A DNA stretch of 24,247 nt from a virus. The position numbers and the translations under genes were made by a program. Below are positions 6,293-14,922 of this stretch, piece after piece; the stretch's first letter is position 1, and every line of letters begins with the position of its first letter. The notes under the pieces are model-generated. The model had not been told where the DNA came from and made no database searches. It saw nothing but the letters and a program-made list of their open reading frames with translations. The DNA lies in the IMG/VR virus record IMGVR_UViG_3300005747_000549, positions 1-24,247 of that record. One strand, 5' to 3'.

Positions 6293-8404
6293 ATGGCTGA
6301 AGATAGTGGAAAATTAGAAGAAAATCTGAGGAATTCGCGTAACTATGCGAAAGACCTATCCAATATACTGGCTAGCGAAGTCGCAGGCAATACAAGAACA
6401 ACTGTAGATCTAGTTGCACAGATAAATGAACAACTAAAAAATTCATCAGATAGCTCAACTCAGCTTAATACGTTAATTCAAAATAGAAACTCGTATATTG
6501 AAGAGCAGGTTAGATTAGGCCGGTTTATCAATCAGAGTCTGGTTGATCAATTAGATAGTCAAATAGCTCTTTTAGAAAAAAAGATTGAACAAGAAAACAT
6601 AGATCAACAAATTGCTGATATCCAGAAGGGTTATACTGATCAAGCTAACGCTCTAAAGGATAAGATGCAGGGTGTATTGAATACTATGACGGCTATAGCT
6701 ACCAACCCGGCTGTAGCAATCGGAGCTGCATTAACGCTCTTTGCTTCAAAGGCCTTTGAGTTTGGTAAAGCGATGTTTGATGCTAGTAAATCTATGGGCT
6801 TAGGTGTAGCTCAAGGAGCGCAGCTAGCTGAAGTAACTGCGGTAGCGGCTGCAGAAGCTACACTATTAGGTGGAAGCACTGATGATGCTGTACAAGCAGC
6901 ACAAGCTTTAACATCAGAAGCAGGCGCATTAAATAACTTAACGGCTGATGCAGTAAATAACGCTACTTTCTTAAGCGTCAGATTCGGCCTTGGTGCTGAA
7001 AACGCCGCTAAATTACAAGCAGTCATGAAAGATGTTACTGACGGAACACTTGAAGGTTCTAAAAGTATGCAGGACTTTGCTACTGATTTAGCTATAGCAA
7101 ATAATGTAGCACCTGGTGCAGTAATGCAAGACATTGCTGCAAATACTGAAATGTTTGCTAGATCTGGTGCTGATGGTGCAAAAGAATTTATTAGAACTAG
7201 TATTGCAGCCAAACAATTAGGTATCGAAATGGCATCTATAAACAGCGCAGCTAATAGTTTATTAGATATAGAAGGATCAATATCTAAGCAAATGGAGGCT
7301 GAAGTACTATTAGGTCGTCAACTTAATCTAGATGGAGCTAGACAAGCCGCTTTACAAGGTGACTATTTAACTCTTACTAAAGAACTAACCAGTCAAGTTG
7401 GTACATTGAATGACTTCAACAATATGTCAGTTATTCAGCAACAGGCGTTGGCTGAGTCTATAGGCATGTCGGTTCAAGATACTCAGAAAATGATTGCCAA
7501 TCAAGATAAGATTGCAGGTCTGTCTGAGGAAGCTAAAGAACATTACAAAGAAACTGGTGAAATATTGAGTGAAAGTTCAAATTTAACTGAACAGATAAAC
7601 CTTCAGAATGCTGATAGTGTTGTTAGTATAGCTGGTGGTATAGCTCCTTTACTTAGTATGCTTGGTTTAAAAACTAATATTCTCGGTGTAACACAAGCTA
7701 CAGCCGCTGCAGAACAGGGTTCAGGTAAAGGTGGCGGATTCCTGTCAACGTTTAGTAAGATCAACCCTATGTCATTAGTTAAAGGCGCAGCGGCAATGGT
7801 TATTGTAGCCGGTGCAGTATTCGTATTTGGTAAAGCAGTACAAGAATTTATGAAGGTCGAATGGAAAGCAGTAGGTATGGCCGTTGTATCAATGTTAGCA
7901 TTGACTGCAGCAGTTGCAGGTTTAGGTTTGATTATGTCATCTGGTGTAGGTGCAGTCGCTATATTAGCCGGTGCCGCAGCAATGGTCGTCGTAGCCGGTT
8001 CAGTATACATACTAGGTAAAGCACTTCAAGAAATGGCTACTGCATTTGATATGATGTTGCCAATGACCGAGTCGCTAATGGGCTTGGTAATGATAGTACC
8101 TGGACTTGTTGCGTTAGCATCAACCTTTGGTTTACTATCTGTAGGTATAGCATCAATGGCTGCTAGTTTATTAGTGTTAACGCCTGTTCTACCGGCCTTA
8201 CTTGCATTAGGTTCATTAGCACCGGTTGTAGGAGCCTTAACTGGAACTACAACTACTGAAGCCCCTGCTGCATCAACTTCTGACAGTGTAATAGAAAAAT
8301 TAGACGAACTAATAACAGTTGTTAAAGCTGGCGGTACGATCAATCTTGATGGACGTAAAGTCGGTGATGTATTAACACTAGCCAAAGCACCAATAGGAGT
8401 ATAA
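6293..8404 (+). CDS. Tail tape measure protein, T4 gp29-like
   Basis: 703 residues. The N-terminal part (about 1-130) is coiled-coil-like and polar; a hydrophobic helix lies at about 137-157; an Ala/Gly-rich helical body follows; about 498-650 is strongly hydrophobic with several potential membrane-spanning stretches; the end is INLDGRKVGDVLTLAKAPIGV, a tail common in tape measures of T4-like phages. The protein sets tail length during assembly and is thought to leave the tube during infection. By the usual rule of about 0.15 nm per residue the tail would be about 105 nm, close to T4. Two near-identical 23-residue blocks (498-520 and 560-582, GAAAMV-VAG-V...GKA-QE) are spaced 62 residues apart. 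No clear ribosome site precedes ATG 6293. Confidence 0.92.
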   Translation: MAEDSGKLEENLRNSRNYAKDLSNILASEVAGNTRTTVDLVAQINEQLKNSSDSSTQLNTLIQNRNSYIEEQVRLGRFINQSLVDQLDSQIALLEKKIEQENIDQQIADIQKGYTDQANALKDKMQGVLNTMTAIATNPAVAIGAALTLFASKAFEFGKAMFDASKSMGLGVAQGAQLAEVTAVAAAEATLLGGSTDDAVQAAQALTSEAGALNNLTADAVNNATFLSVRFGLGAENAAKLQAVMKDVTDGTLEGSKSMQDFATDLAIANNVAPGAVMQDIAANTEMFARSGADGAKEFIRTSIAAKQLGIEMASINSAANSLLDIEGSISKQMEAEVLLGRQLNLDGARQAALQGDYLTLTKELTSQVGTLNDFNNMSVIQQQALAESIGMSVQDTQKMIANQDKIAGLSEEAKEHYKETGEILSESSNLTEQINLQNADSVVSIAGGIAPLLSMLGLKTNILGVTQATAAAEQGSGKGGGFLSTFSKINPMSLVKGAAAMVIVAGAVFVFGKAVQEFMKVEWKAVGMAVVSMLALTAAVAGLGLIMSSGVGAVAILAGAAAMVVVAGSVYILGKALQEMATAFDMMLPMTESLMGLVMIVPGLVALASTFGLLSVGIASMAASLLVLTPVLPALLALGSLAPVVGALTGTTTTEAPAASTSDSVIEKLDELITVVKAGGTINLDGRKVGDVLTLAKAPIGV

Positions 8405-8405
8405 T

Positions 8406-9917
8406 ATGCCAATATTCGGCGATTTAGCAGATGACGACTTTGCAAAAAGGTTAACTGAGTATTATACTACTCATATTGGTGAGGCGGAGTTCAAAAACAT
8501 CAGAGCAGAGGCTAGAAAAGCCAATGTCATGACAGACCTATTTGTTCCAGGTCCACACATCATTAAAGGTATACAAAACGGAGATCCAAATCCAAATCAA
8601 TATCTGATAAACCGGGCTGTTAACGCTGGTACTGATGTTGTTAGAATGTCTAAGACTTTGGCTAGTTCAAAAGGCCTTTTACATCTGGCTGAAACACTTG
8701 GATTTTTCCAAATGAATGCCAGAGTAGACCAAAGATTATTCAACCCGTTATCAACGCCGCTTAACGCAGCTACAGCGCCGTTTGGATATCATCAGAAATT
8801 ACCGTTTGGACCAGGCTATTTAAGTCCTACAAACCTTGCTCCATATTTTACTGTAACTAACAGACTGTATAAACTACAATCTCAAATGTTTGGGCAATAC
8901 TTATTATTACCTACAGCCCCAGGACAACCTGTTACCAATGCTGAAATTACAATACCACCTATTCCTATAAGTGTAGGCCCAGGTGGTCCTAATAGTTTTA
9001 TGGGAATAGGTGCAACTGTGTGGTTTACATCAAATTCAGGAAATGCCGTTAAAGATGCTACAGTATACAATACATTTACTAGTCCATATTTAAGTATAGG
9101 GCCTGTAGTAAGTAAGCATACTACACTAATGGGTCAGCCGATATATCCTGATGGTCAACAGAGACAGGAAGGTCCTGTAACCGTTAATAAGAATCGATAC
9201 AACATTGACAGTGAGGCTGAAAACTCATTTGGACTAGCTAAATACAAGACATTAACATATCAGAATCTAAAGAAAGACGGTCCAAACGATAAATTTCCGG
9301 ACTTCAGAAAGAAGTCTAATTATCACGGCTTAAAATTACCAGACTATAATGCTGACAATATGGCTACTCGTTTAGGATTGCCCGACTACGGTAATCTTGA
9401 GGATAAAGAAGATACTTTAATTGATGACCTTGTAACGTTTAAATTAGGAACTCAACAATTCAGAGCATATTTAGATTCTGGACTTACAGATACTATTAAC
9501 TTTAGTTGGAGTGAGTATAGTTATGTTGGAAACTCGTCACCCAATTATGCTTTTGATAAATCATCAAGGGCCTTCTCCTTTGATTTAAAGATACCTGCGT
9601 TTTCGGCTAAAGATTCACAAAAGAACACTGACAAGCTCAATAAACTTGTTCAGGAATGCTCTCCTAGTGTTAGCTCTAATAGGGCTGTTGGTCCAATACT
9701 ATCATTGACTATTGGCGACTATTGGACTGATGAAAGTGTCATAATAGATAGCATTACTGTAACAGTAGATGCAGATACATCATGGGACATAGGTTTAGGT
9801 GAACAGGACAAAGAAACAACAGGTAAGCAACTACCTATGTTGTATTCATTGTCTATTAGCGGTAAATTACTAGGAAGTTTTAATTCAAGTCGCAAGTACA
9901 TTAATGGAGCTGCTTAA
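8406..9917 (+). CDS. Baseplate / tail tube initiator protein, gp48/gp54-like (putative)
   Basis: 503 residues; ATG 8406 follows TAGGAG and starts one base after the tape-measure stop. In T4 the genes after the tape measure are 48 and 54, which form the platform on which the tube starts. The C-terminal region (about 345-495: FKLGTQQFRAYLDSGLTDTINFSWSEYSYVGN, SRAFSFDLKIPAFSAKD, GPILSLTIGDYWTDESVIIDSITVTVDADTSWDIG, QLPMLYSLSISGKLLG) has alternating polar and hydrophobic strands as in tube-like domains. The N-terminal half is Gly/Pro-rich, with many PG and PNP turns, and may be a separate virion domain. It is longer than gp48 (364) and may do the work of both gp48 and gp54. Identity rests on position and fold-like pattern. 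Confidence 0.65.
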   Translation: MPIFGDLADDDFAKRLTEYYTTHIGEAEFKNIRAEARKANVMTDLFVPGPHIIKGIQNGDPNPNQYLINRAVNAGTDVVRMSKTLASSKGLLHLAETLGFFQMNARVDQRLFNPLSTPLNAATAPFGYHQKLPFGPGYLSPTNLAPYFTVTNRLYKLQSQMFGQYLLLPTAPGQPVTNAEITIPPIPISVGPGGPNSFMGIGATVWFTSNSGNAVKDATVYNTFTSPYLSIGPVVSKHTTLMGQPIYPDGQQRQEGPVTVNKNRYNIDSEAENSFGLAKYKTLTYQNLKKDGPNDKFPDFRKKSNYHGLKLPDYNADNMATRLGLPDYGNLEDKEDTLIDDLVTFKLGTQQFRAYLDSGLTDTINFSWSEYSYVGNSSPNYAFDKSSRAFSFDLKIPAFSAKDSQKNTDKLNKLVQECSPSVSSNRAVGPILSLTIGDYWTDESVIIDSITVTVDADTSWDIGLGEQDKETTGKQLPMLYSLSISGKLLGSFNSSRKYINGAA

Positions 9918-10213
9918 TGAAAAGATATGAAGGATACGAAGTAGATTCAAAGCCTAAGGTTTATAGGTCTATCATATATCCGCCTATACCTCGTTCAGAG
10001 CAGGACATATACATCTTAAGTAGGGTCGGTGATCGACTTGATTTGCTAGCTGCCAATTATTATGATGACATATCATTATGGTGGATTATAGCCTCAGCTA
10101 ATGCAATTGGTAAAGGCACTTTAGTTGTAGACCCCGGCTTACAGATTCGTATACCTATGTTGGTGGATAACATAATACAATCATATAAAGACCTAAATGA
10201 CGACCGTGGCTAA
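9917..10213 (+). CDS. Baseplate wedge protein with LysM-like domain, gp53-like
   Basis: 98 residues; start overlaps the previous stop (TAATG) and is preceded by TGGAG. The core YILSRVGDRLDLLAANYYDDISLWWIIASANAIGKGTLVVDPGLQIRIP is the phage LysM-type fold found in gp53 of T4 and gpX of P2: a DRLDLLA helix, the YYDD-SLWWIIA-AN helix, and a final hydrophobic strand. Such proteins clamp parts of the inner baseplate rather than bind peptidoglycan. Its position between a tube initiator-like and a hub gene fits. It is shorter than T4 gp53 (196). Confidence 0.8.
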   Translation: MKRYEGYEVDSKPKVYRSIIYPPIPRSEQDIYILSRVGDRLDLLAANYYDDISLWWIIASANAIGKGTLVVDPGLQIRIPMLVDNIIQSYKDLNDDRG

Positions 10214-12054
10214 TGAGTATCATAAAAGAAATAGGACCAGTCAAAGATTATATCACAGGTCGCCAAAATTCTAGTAAATCATCTAAATGGAATAATGGCC
10301 GTAAGACCTGGGCGGTTTTTTACGGTACAGATGCAACAAAGATAGGATTAGAAAGTAATCAGATCGACCCGGACTTCAATACGCCACTACCCGGCATAGA
10401 TTCTATAAGTGTAAAGTTTAAAGGCTCACTGGGTTCTCTTAGAGAAGTCACTGTAAATTATACGTGCTGGACTAATGATCAACTGTCAGCAATGAGCAAG
10501 GCTTATATGCAACTTGGTCGAACAGTTGCCGTTTACTTCGGTTGGTCAGTAACTGATGAAGATGATAGAGTTACTATTAATACAGATAAAACATCTAAAG
10601 ACGCATTGAAAGATTTTACAAAGAATGTAAGTAAAACTATAAGCGACAACCGAGGATGTGTCACAGCGTATAAAGGGTTAGTTGATAATTTTACATTTTC
10701 ATTAAATACTAATGGTAGCTATTCATGTATGTGCCATTTTGTAACGCCAGGAGAGGCCGCTTTAGACGTAAATACTGATCTGTCTACTAAGGGAGACAAA
10801 GTTGACCCTGCTAATGAAGACGGTGTTGAGAAGAATCAATCGAATTTAGTGAAATCTATAGTTGCTCTTCGTAAGCATATCATTTCAGAAGAAAAGTCTA
10901 GAGCTGGCGATTGGTTTACAATAACTTTAGAACGTGAACGGGATGAAGAGGAGAAAGCTAATCAAGGTTGGATATCTGCCATTGGCGAGTTTCTTGGAAA
11001 TACTCTTCAAGATACTGACACAGCGTATGTTAGCTTAGGTTACATTGAAGATGAAATTATAAATAAGACTGTATTTCCACTTAATACAAGTGATGAACCC
11101 ATTTATACGTTAAACAGTAGAGATATTGAAGTATCAAATGATGCTTCCGTTCATGCATTAGATCCATTGATAGCACACATTCCAGGTAAAAGTGCATTAG
11201 ACGACTATTCAGAAAGTAAGCCTATACAAGGTCTACCGTCTGTAAATTGGGATGGTCAATTAAGGTCTATCTATATAAACATAAATTACTTACTTTCACA
11301 AGCCTTACAATCGGTAAAACTACAGGACTTTCTAAATTCAGTATTAGGATCTATAAACACGGCCTGTAATGGTAAGTTTGAATTAAGCGTAATCGTTGAT
11401 GAGCAAGACCCATCTTTACTTAAAATTGTTGACAGCAATCATATGGTCGCTGAAACTATACAGCCTTACGTCTTAAACATGTATGGCGTCAATAGTATAT
11501 GTCAAAACGTATCTTTAGACACACAGGTCCCATCAGGTATCAAAGCTCAATTAATATACGGTTCAAACTCTTCAGGTGAAAGTGATTCAAATAACGAATC
11601 CTCTGAATTTAGCTTTCAACCGGGTAAGGATGAGCTTACACCTTCTAATACCGACTTAAAGCAACCTGAATCTAAATTATCTGAAGGAGGCGGAGGTAGT
11701 ACAGATGAAGATCCACAGGGAACATATGAAACCGCGCTGGAAGAAATGTTTAGTGGTGTAGAATCTACAACTATAGATGCTGTAAAAGCCTCATTTAATC
11801 GTTTGCCAATCATAACTGATGAGGTAAAATTAAAGAAGGAAGAAACCGACCCGAATGTACTAGTGCCTTTGAGTCTATCATTTGATCTAGATGGAATAGA
11901 AGGTATTCCGTATGGTTCACTAATACAGGGCAACTTTATACCAGGTGTCTATAAGGACTATGCCGACTTTATGGTAACAGGCGTTTCTCATGATGTTTCA
12001 CCTGATGGATGGAAAACTAGTATAGAAACTGTAATGAGGAGAAAGCAACCGTGA
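10213..12054 (+). CDS. Baseplate hub protein, gp27/gpD-like
   Basis: 613 residues; ATG overlaps the preceding stop (TAATG). The N-terminal region (GIDSISVKFKGSLGSLREVTVNYTCWTNDQLSAMSKAYMQLGRTVAVYFGWS) and YSCMCHFVTPGEAALDV are typical of myovirus hub proteins, and the C-terminus (PLSLSFDLDGIEGIPYGSLIQGNFIPGVYKDYADFMVTGVSHDVSPDGWKTSIETVMRR) matches the end of the late-control-D/gp27 type hub. The hub links tube to central spike. At 613 residues it is larger than gp27 (391). Around 480-505 there is an acidic, Ser-rich linker containing EGGGGS (491-496) that separates the C-terminal segment. No lysozyme motif is evident. Confidence 0.82.
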   Translation: MSIIKEIGPVKDYITGRQNSSKSSKWNNGRKTWAVFYGTDATKIGLESNQIDPDFNTPLPGIDSISVKFKGSLGSLREVTVNYTCWTNDQLSAMSKAYMQLGRTVAVYFGWSVTDEDDRVTINTDKTSKDALKDFTKNVSKTISDNRGCVTAYKGLVDNFTFSLNTNGSYSCMCHFVTPGEAALDVNTDLSTKGDKVDPANEDGVEKNQSNLVKSIVALRKHIISEEKSRAGDWFTITLERERDEEEKANQGWISAIGEFLGNTLQDTDTAYVSLGYIEDEIINKTVFPLNTSDEPIYTLNSRDIEVSNDASVHALDPLIAHIPGKSALDDYSESKPIQGLPSVNWDGQLRSIYININYLLSQALQSVKLQDFLNSVLGSINTACNGKFELSVIVDEQDPSLLKIVDSNHMVAETIQPYVLNMYGVNSICQNVSLDTQVPSGIKAQLIYGSNSSGESDSNNESSEFSFQPGKDELTPSNTDLKQPESKLSEGGGGSTDEDPQGTYETALEEMFSGVESTTIDAVKASFNRLPIITDEVKLKKEETDPNVLVPLSLSFDLDGIEGIPYGSLIQGNFIPGVYKDYADFMVTGVSHDVSPDGWKTSIETVMRRKQP

Positions 12055-12758
12055 CGCGTCTTAGATCTAGTGTAAAGATAAAGTATTTCTATACTTCTGG
12101 TGGTGAATATAAGGTCAAGTCTACTGGACAAGAATATGTAGGACCTTATTTTACTCTCAAAGGTGTTGCATATACAGGCGACAGACAGGTAGATGAGAAG
12201 ACAAATCTATTATTAACAGATTTTAGTATACCGTCACAGGTATTAGTTTACAAGTCTACACTTAAAGACTTTGATGATTTAGCTTCATATCCAGAGCCAT
12301 ACAGACCTACCATCAAGTCTGGATTAGACACAGTTTCTAGAAATTATGCGTACGACCCAATGTATAATCGAATATTTGAGATAGATCCTCAAAAGGCCAA
12401 GTATTATGCCAAGTCTAAACCGTTACGTAAACGTTATCACATAGAAAACATAAATTGGCAACTTAAGGGTCTTTCAGCAATGTATGCTAACTTAGATTCA
12501 ATTGTCAAACTTCCATATCCTAACAGGCTAAAGGATGCTTACTTCAATCCTACTGAGTATGTAAGTGATGCGCCTGCGATATTGACACTTATCGACCTTT
12601 ATCCACTATTTGTGAATATTGAAGATGCAGAAAGGTTTGGTGAATACATGGGCATAGGATCTATGACTCATACACACTTATACAAAGGTCAGACTGGTTA
12701 TATGGCTGCTGGCTCACATTCAGATTTGTCTGAATATAACTTTCCAGTGTCAAACTAA
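12051..12758 (+). CDS. Putative baseplate/structural protein with C-terminal HxH motif
   Basis: 235 residues from GTG 12051, which overlaps the hub stop (GTGA) and has AGGAG about 10 nt upstream. The N-terminus (KIKYFYTSGGEYKVKSTGQEYVGPYFTLKGVAYTG) and the C-terminus (SMTHTHLYKGQTGYMAAGSHSDL) resemble a structural protein type I associate with T4-like aquatic phages. H207, H209 and H223 could bind a metal; HxH metal sites are known in T4 tail-fibre needles (gp12, gp37), but this is not a fibre-like repeat protein. No signal peptide or membrane segment. Its place after the hub gene argues for a baseplate role, but the exact one is unknown. Confidence 0.6.
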   Translation: MTRLRSSVKIKYFYTSGGEYKVKSTGQEYVGPYFTLKGVAYTGDRQVDEKTNLLLTDFSIPSQVLVYKSTLKDFDDLASYPEPYRPTIKSGLDTVSRNYAYDPMYNRIFEIDPQKAKYYAKSKPLRKRYHIENINWQLKGLSAMYANLDSIVKLPYPNRLKDAYFNPTEYVSDAPAILTLIDLYPLFVNIEDAERFGEYMGIGSMTHTHLYKGQTGYMAAGSHSDLSEYNFPVSN

Positions 12759-12775
12759 TTGGGTATATTTAACAT

Positions 12776-13714
12776 GTGCTATCTGAAAATGCGATACAAC
12801 TGAAACAGTGGCTGTATGCCGGCGATACTATTCTAGACGAAGATCTATACATCCCTGCATATCAACATATTCGTAGACTTTATCCTTCAAGACTAGACCA
12901 TAACAAAATACTTCCAGCCTGTAAGGTAAATGAACAGCAAGATCATTTGCAAGGTCTTGATGAGTCAATACCTGATTCACCGGGCTTTGACTATTACAAT
13001 GAAGTCATCTTACCTGCATTTGAAAAAGTTACTTCTAGAGGCCTTTTCATCGGTACTTCAGGTTTTGAGCCAACATACTATAATGTGTTTACAAAGAATG
13101 GGCGAGCTACGAAACGCCATGTTAGTGGAAGTACTGTATATGATAAAACGGGCTTGGCAAGCAAATATAATAGTCGTTATACTAATGGTAAATTGTATGA
13201 AGTAGATTATGATGCGCATCACCTAAGATTAATTAGCAAACAAATAGACTTTACTGCACCTGAAACTAGTTTTCACAGATATCTGGCAAATCACTATTAT
13301 GACTCAGACGACTACAATTATACTGAAGCTAAACAAGTTACATTCCAGGCCATGTATGGTAGAATGCCTGAAGAATTTAATGCTATTAGCTTCTTTAAGC
13401 TTTTGAATGAATTTAAACGGGATCTATGGTCTAAGTATCTAAAAGACGGCTTTGTGGCTTGTCCGACATCAGGTAGACATATCTCTAATAACATCAAGGA
13501 TAGTGGCCAGTTGCTCAATTACTACATTTGTGCTCTTGAAACATGTGAAAATGCCGAAACAATAAACCGCCTTGATATAGTTCCAAGTATGTATGCATAT
13601 GACAGCTTTCTGTTTGATACTGAGACTGCAATAGAAAATATTGTCAGTCAACTACCTCATCCTGTTACAGTCAAAGAGGGCGTTACGTTCCATGACATTA
13701 GATCCAGTAACTGA
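12776..13714 (+). CDS. Minimal family A DNA polymerase-like protein (palm/fingers only)
   Basis: 312 residues; the only initiator in frame after the stop at 12770-12772 is GTG 12776, without a clear ribosome site. Motifs of family A polymerases appear in order: a template-binding-like stretch (YYNVFTKNGRATKRHVSG), motif A EVDYDAHHLRL with D144 in the place of E. coli D705, motif B with K186, F190 and Y194-G195 in the spacing of K758, F762 and Y766, and motif C MYAYDSFLF with D276 in the place of D882. Both metal-binding Asp are thus present. Deviations: His for E710, Tyr for R754, and YDS instead of HDE. There is no 3'-5' exonuclease or 5' nuclease domain. It lies between structural genes and a nuclease-like gene. 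It could be an active gap-filling enzyme or a diverged palm with another role. Confidence 0.75.
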   Translation: MLSENAIQLKQWLYAGDTILDEDLYIPAYQHIRRLYPSRLDHNKILPACKVNEQQDHLQGLDESIPDSPGFDYYNEVILPAFEKVTSRGLFIGTSGFEPTYYNVFTKNGRATKRHVSGSTVYDKTGLASKYNSRYTNGKLYEVDYDAHHLRLISKQIDFTAPETSFHRYLANHYYDSDDYNYTEAKQVTFQAMYGRMPEEFNAISFFKLLNEFKRDLWSKYLKDGFVACPTSGRHISNNIKDSGQLLNYYICALETCENAETINRLDIVPSMYAYDSFLFDTETAIENIVSQLPHPVTVKEGVTFHDIRSSN

Positions 13715-13721
13715 TATTTAT
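13714..13721. promoter_or_regulatory. ATATTTAT octamer at the 13726 gene
   Basis: TGATATTTATT overlaps the polymerase-like stop and ends only 4 nt before ATG 13726. If it were a plus-strand -10 box, transcription would start at or past that ATG; this copy is the main difficulty for a simple plus-strand promoter reading. Confidence 0.38.
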
Positions 13722-13725
13722 TTGT

Positions 13726-14904
13726 ATGATAAGACTAGTAGACATTTTAACAGAGGGTCCCGATACATCCGCAACTACATTATTTCATGAAGTTGCTACT
13801 GGTATCTTTGTAGCCGATCCTTCCGCTAAGATTGAAACCGGCGAAGACATATTACGATACTTCAAAAACGGTACTATACATGCAGTTGATGCAGGTCTAT
13901 CCAAATTAGATATACAAACTCTACCGCAGAATAGATATCTGAATGCTGAATCAATACCGAAACCGGCCTTGATTGCCGATGCTAAATCAATAGCTTCTAA
14001 AATACGATCAAACTTCGGTAGAGCTAAAAAAGTTTGGTGGACTGGTCCTACTAATGATGCATCTAAATTTGGCGCTGCAGATATAGTTGTTGACGGTAAA
14101 TATGGCGTTTCATTAAAATATGGGGCCGGTCAATTAAAAAATCTTACAGTCAACACTTTTGCACAAGCTATTTTAGGTAGTAATCCAAAAGTGAACATCA
14201 TGAAAGAAATCATGAAGGAATATTCTAGTGATTTTAACAAGATGACCGGTGATTGGATGAAACTATTCGTTAAGGAATTTGAACTATCTAAAAACAAAAC
14301 CGCCATAGCTGAAGCTAAAAAATTACAACGTTCTGTTGGTTCAGACTGGTCTAAATATCAGAAACAAAAGATGACACCTGAACAAATAGATCTTCTAGCT
14401 TCTGTTGCAGGGTTAAAAGGTCTAAACGTATCTAAGACTCAGAAAGCCGGTTTAAGGTATTTTTGTAAGAAATTGTTTGAAGTTAAAAAATGGCCTGAAT
14501 GGCAGAAAGTACGTAACGTATACTTCAACAATATTTTTGGCGGTTATTTTAGATCTATTGAACCGGAGATCAAGGCTGGACTAGCTTCTTTATTTAAGAA
14601 GCAATTGTCTGTTCAGGAAAGCGATTTATACTATGCTGCAAAAGGTGGTAAAGACTTTAAGTTTATCCCTGGTGAAAAATCATTTGATACGCTTACAAAA
14701 GATTTGCAGTTTAATTATGAATATAAACCGTATGGCGGCGGATATGAGTTTATCCTCAGTATAGCTAATCCACAAGGTAAAAAACTAGGAACCATATCGA
14801 TTAAGTTTAGATGGAAAGACGGTCAGATGAACGGGTCTATTATAACTACATCGGATGCTAAATGGCTAGTTAAAGATTGGTCTGAAATAATACCTGGAAG
14901 TTGA
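13726..14904 (+). CDS. Putative PD-(D/E)XK-like nuclease, late cluster
   Basis: 392 residues from ATG 13726, no evident ribosome site. The N-terminal half carries a pattern of PD-(D/E)XK nucleases: a conserved-looking helix LFHEVATGIFV with E22, then FGAADIVVDGKYGVSLKYGAG with D119 at the end of one strand and K131 in the next (S-L-K where many families have D/E-x-K), followed by a helix (LTVNTFAQAIL). GVSLK variants occur in several restriction-like families. The C-terminal half (about 310-392) reads as a separate beta-rich domain. I do not recognise a named family. Its position beside a polymerase-like gene hints at a DNA-processing role, but a structural role cannot be excluded. Confidence 0.55.
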   Translation: MIRLVDILTEGPDTSATTLFHEVATGIFVADPSAKIETGEDILRYFKNGTIHAVDAGLSKLDIQTLPQNRYLNAESIPKPALIADAKSIASKIRSNFGRAKKVWWTGPTNDASKFGAADIVVDGKYGVSLKYGAGQLKNLTVNTFAQAILGSNPKVNIMKEIMKEYSSDFNKMTGDWMKLFVKEFELSKNKTAIAEAKKLQRSVGSDWSKYQKQKMTPEQIDLLASVAGLKGLNVSKTQKAGLRYFCKKLFEVKKWPEWQKVRNVYFNNIFGGYFRSIEPEIKAGLASLFKKQLSVQESDLYYAAKGGKDFKFIPGEKSFDTLTKDLQFNYEYKPYGGGYEFILSIANPQGKKLGTISIKFRWKDGQMNGSIITTSDAKWLVKDWSEIIPGS

Positions 14905-14922
14905 TAGATATAGGGGCGATGG

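Noticed and set aside
7603-8445. Long minus-strand frames opposite the tape-measure gene
   Set aside because: They are mirror frames of an Ala/Gly-rich coding sequence; their translations are low-complexity and have no start signals.
11054-11066. Plus-strand TATAAATA, the canonical T4 late promoter box, inside the hub gene
   Set aside because: It lies in the middle of a coding region far from any gene start; a chance match in AT-rich DNA is more likely.
12774-12803. ATG at 12774 as start of the polymerase-like gene
   Set aside because: That frame stops after nine codons; the polymerase motifs are in the GTG 12776 frame.
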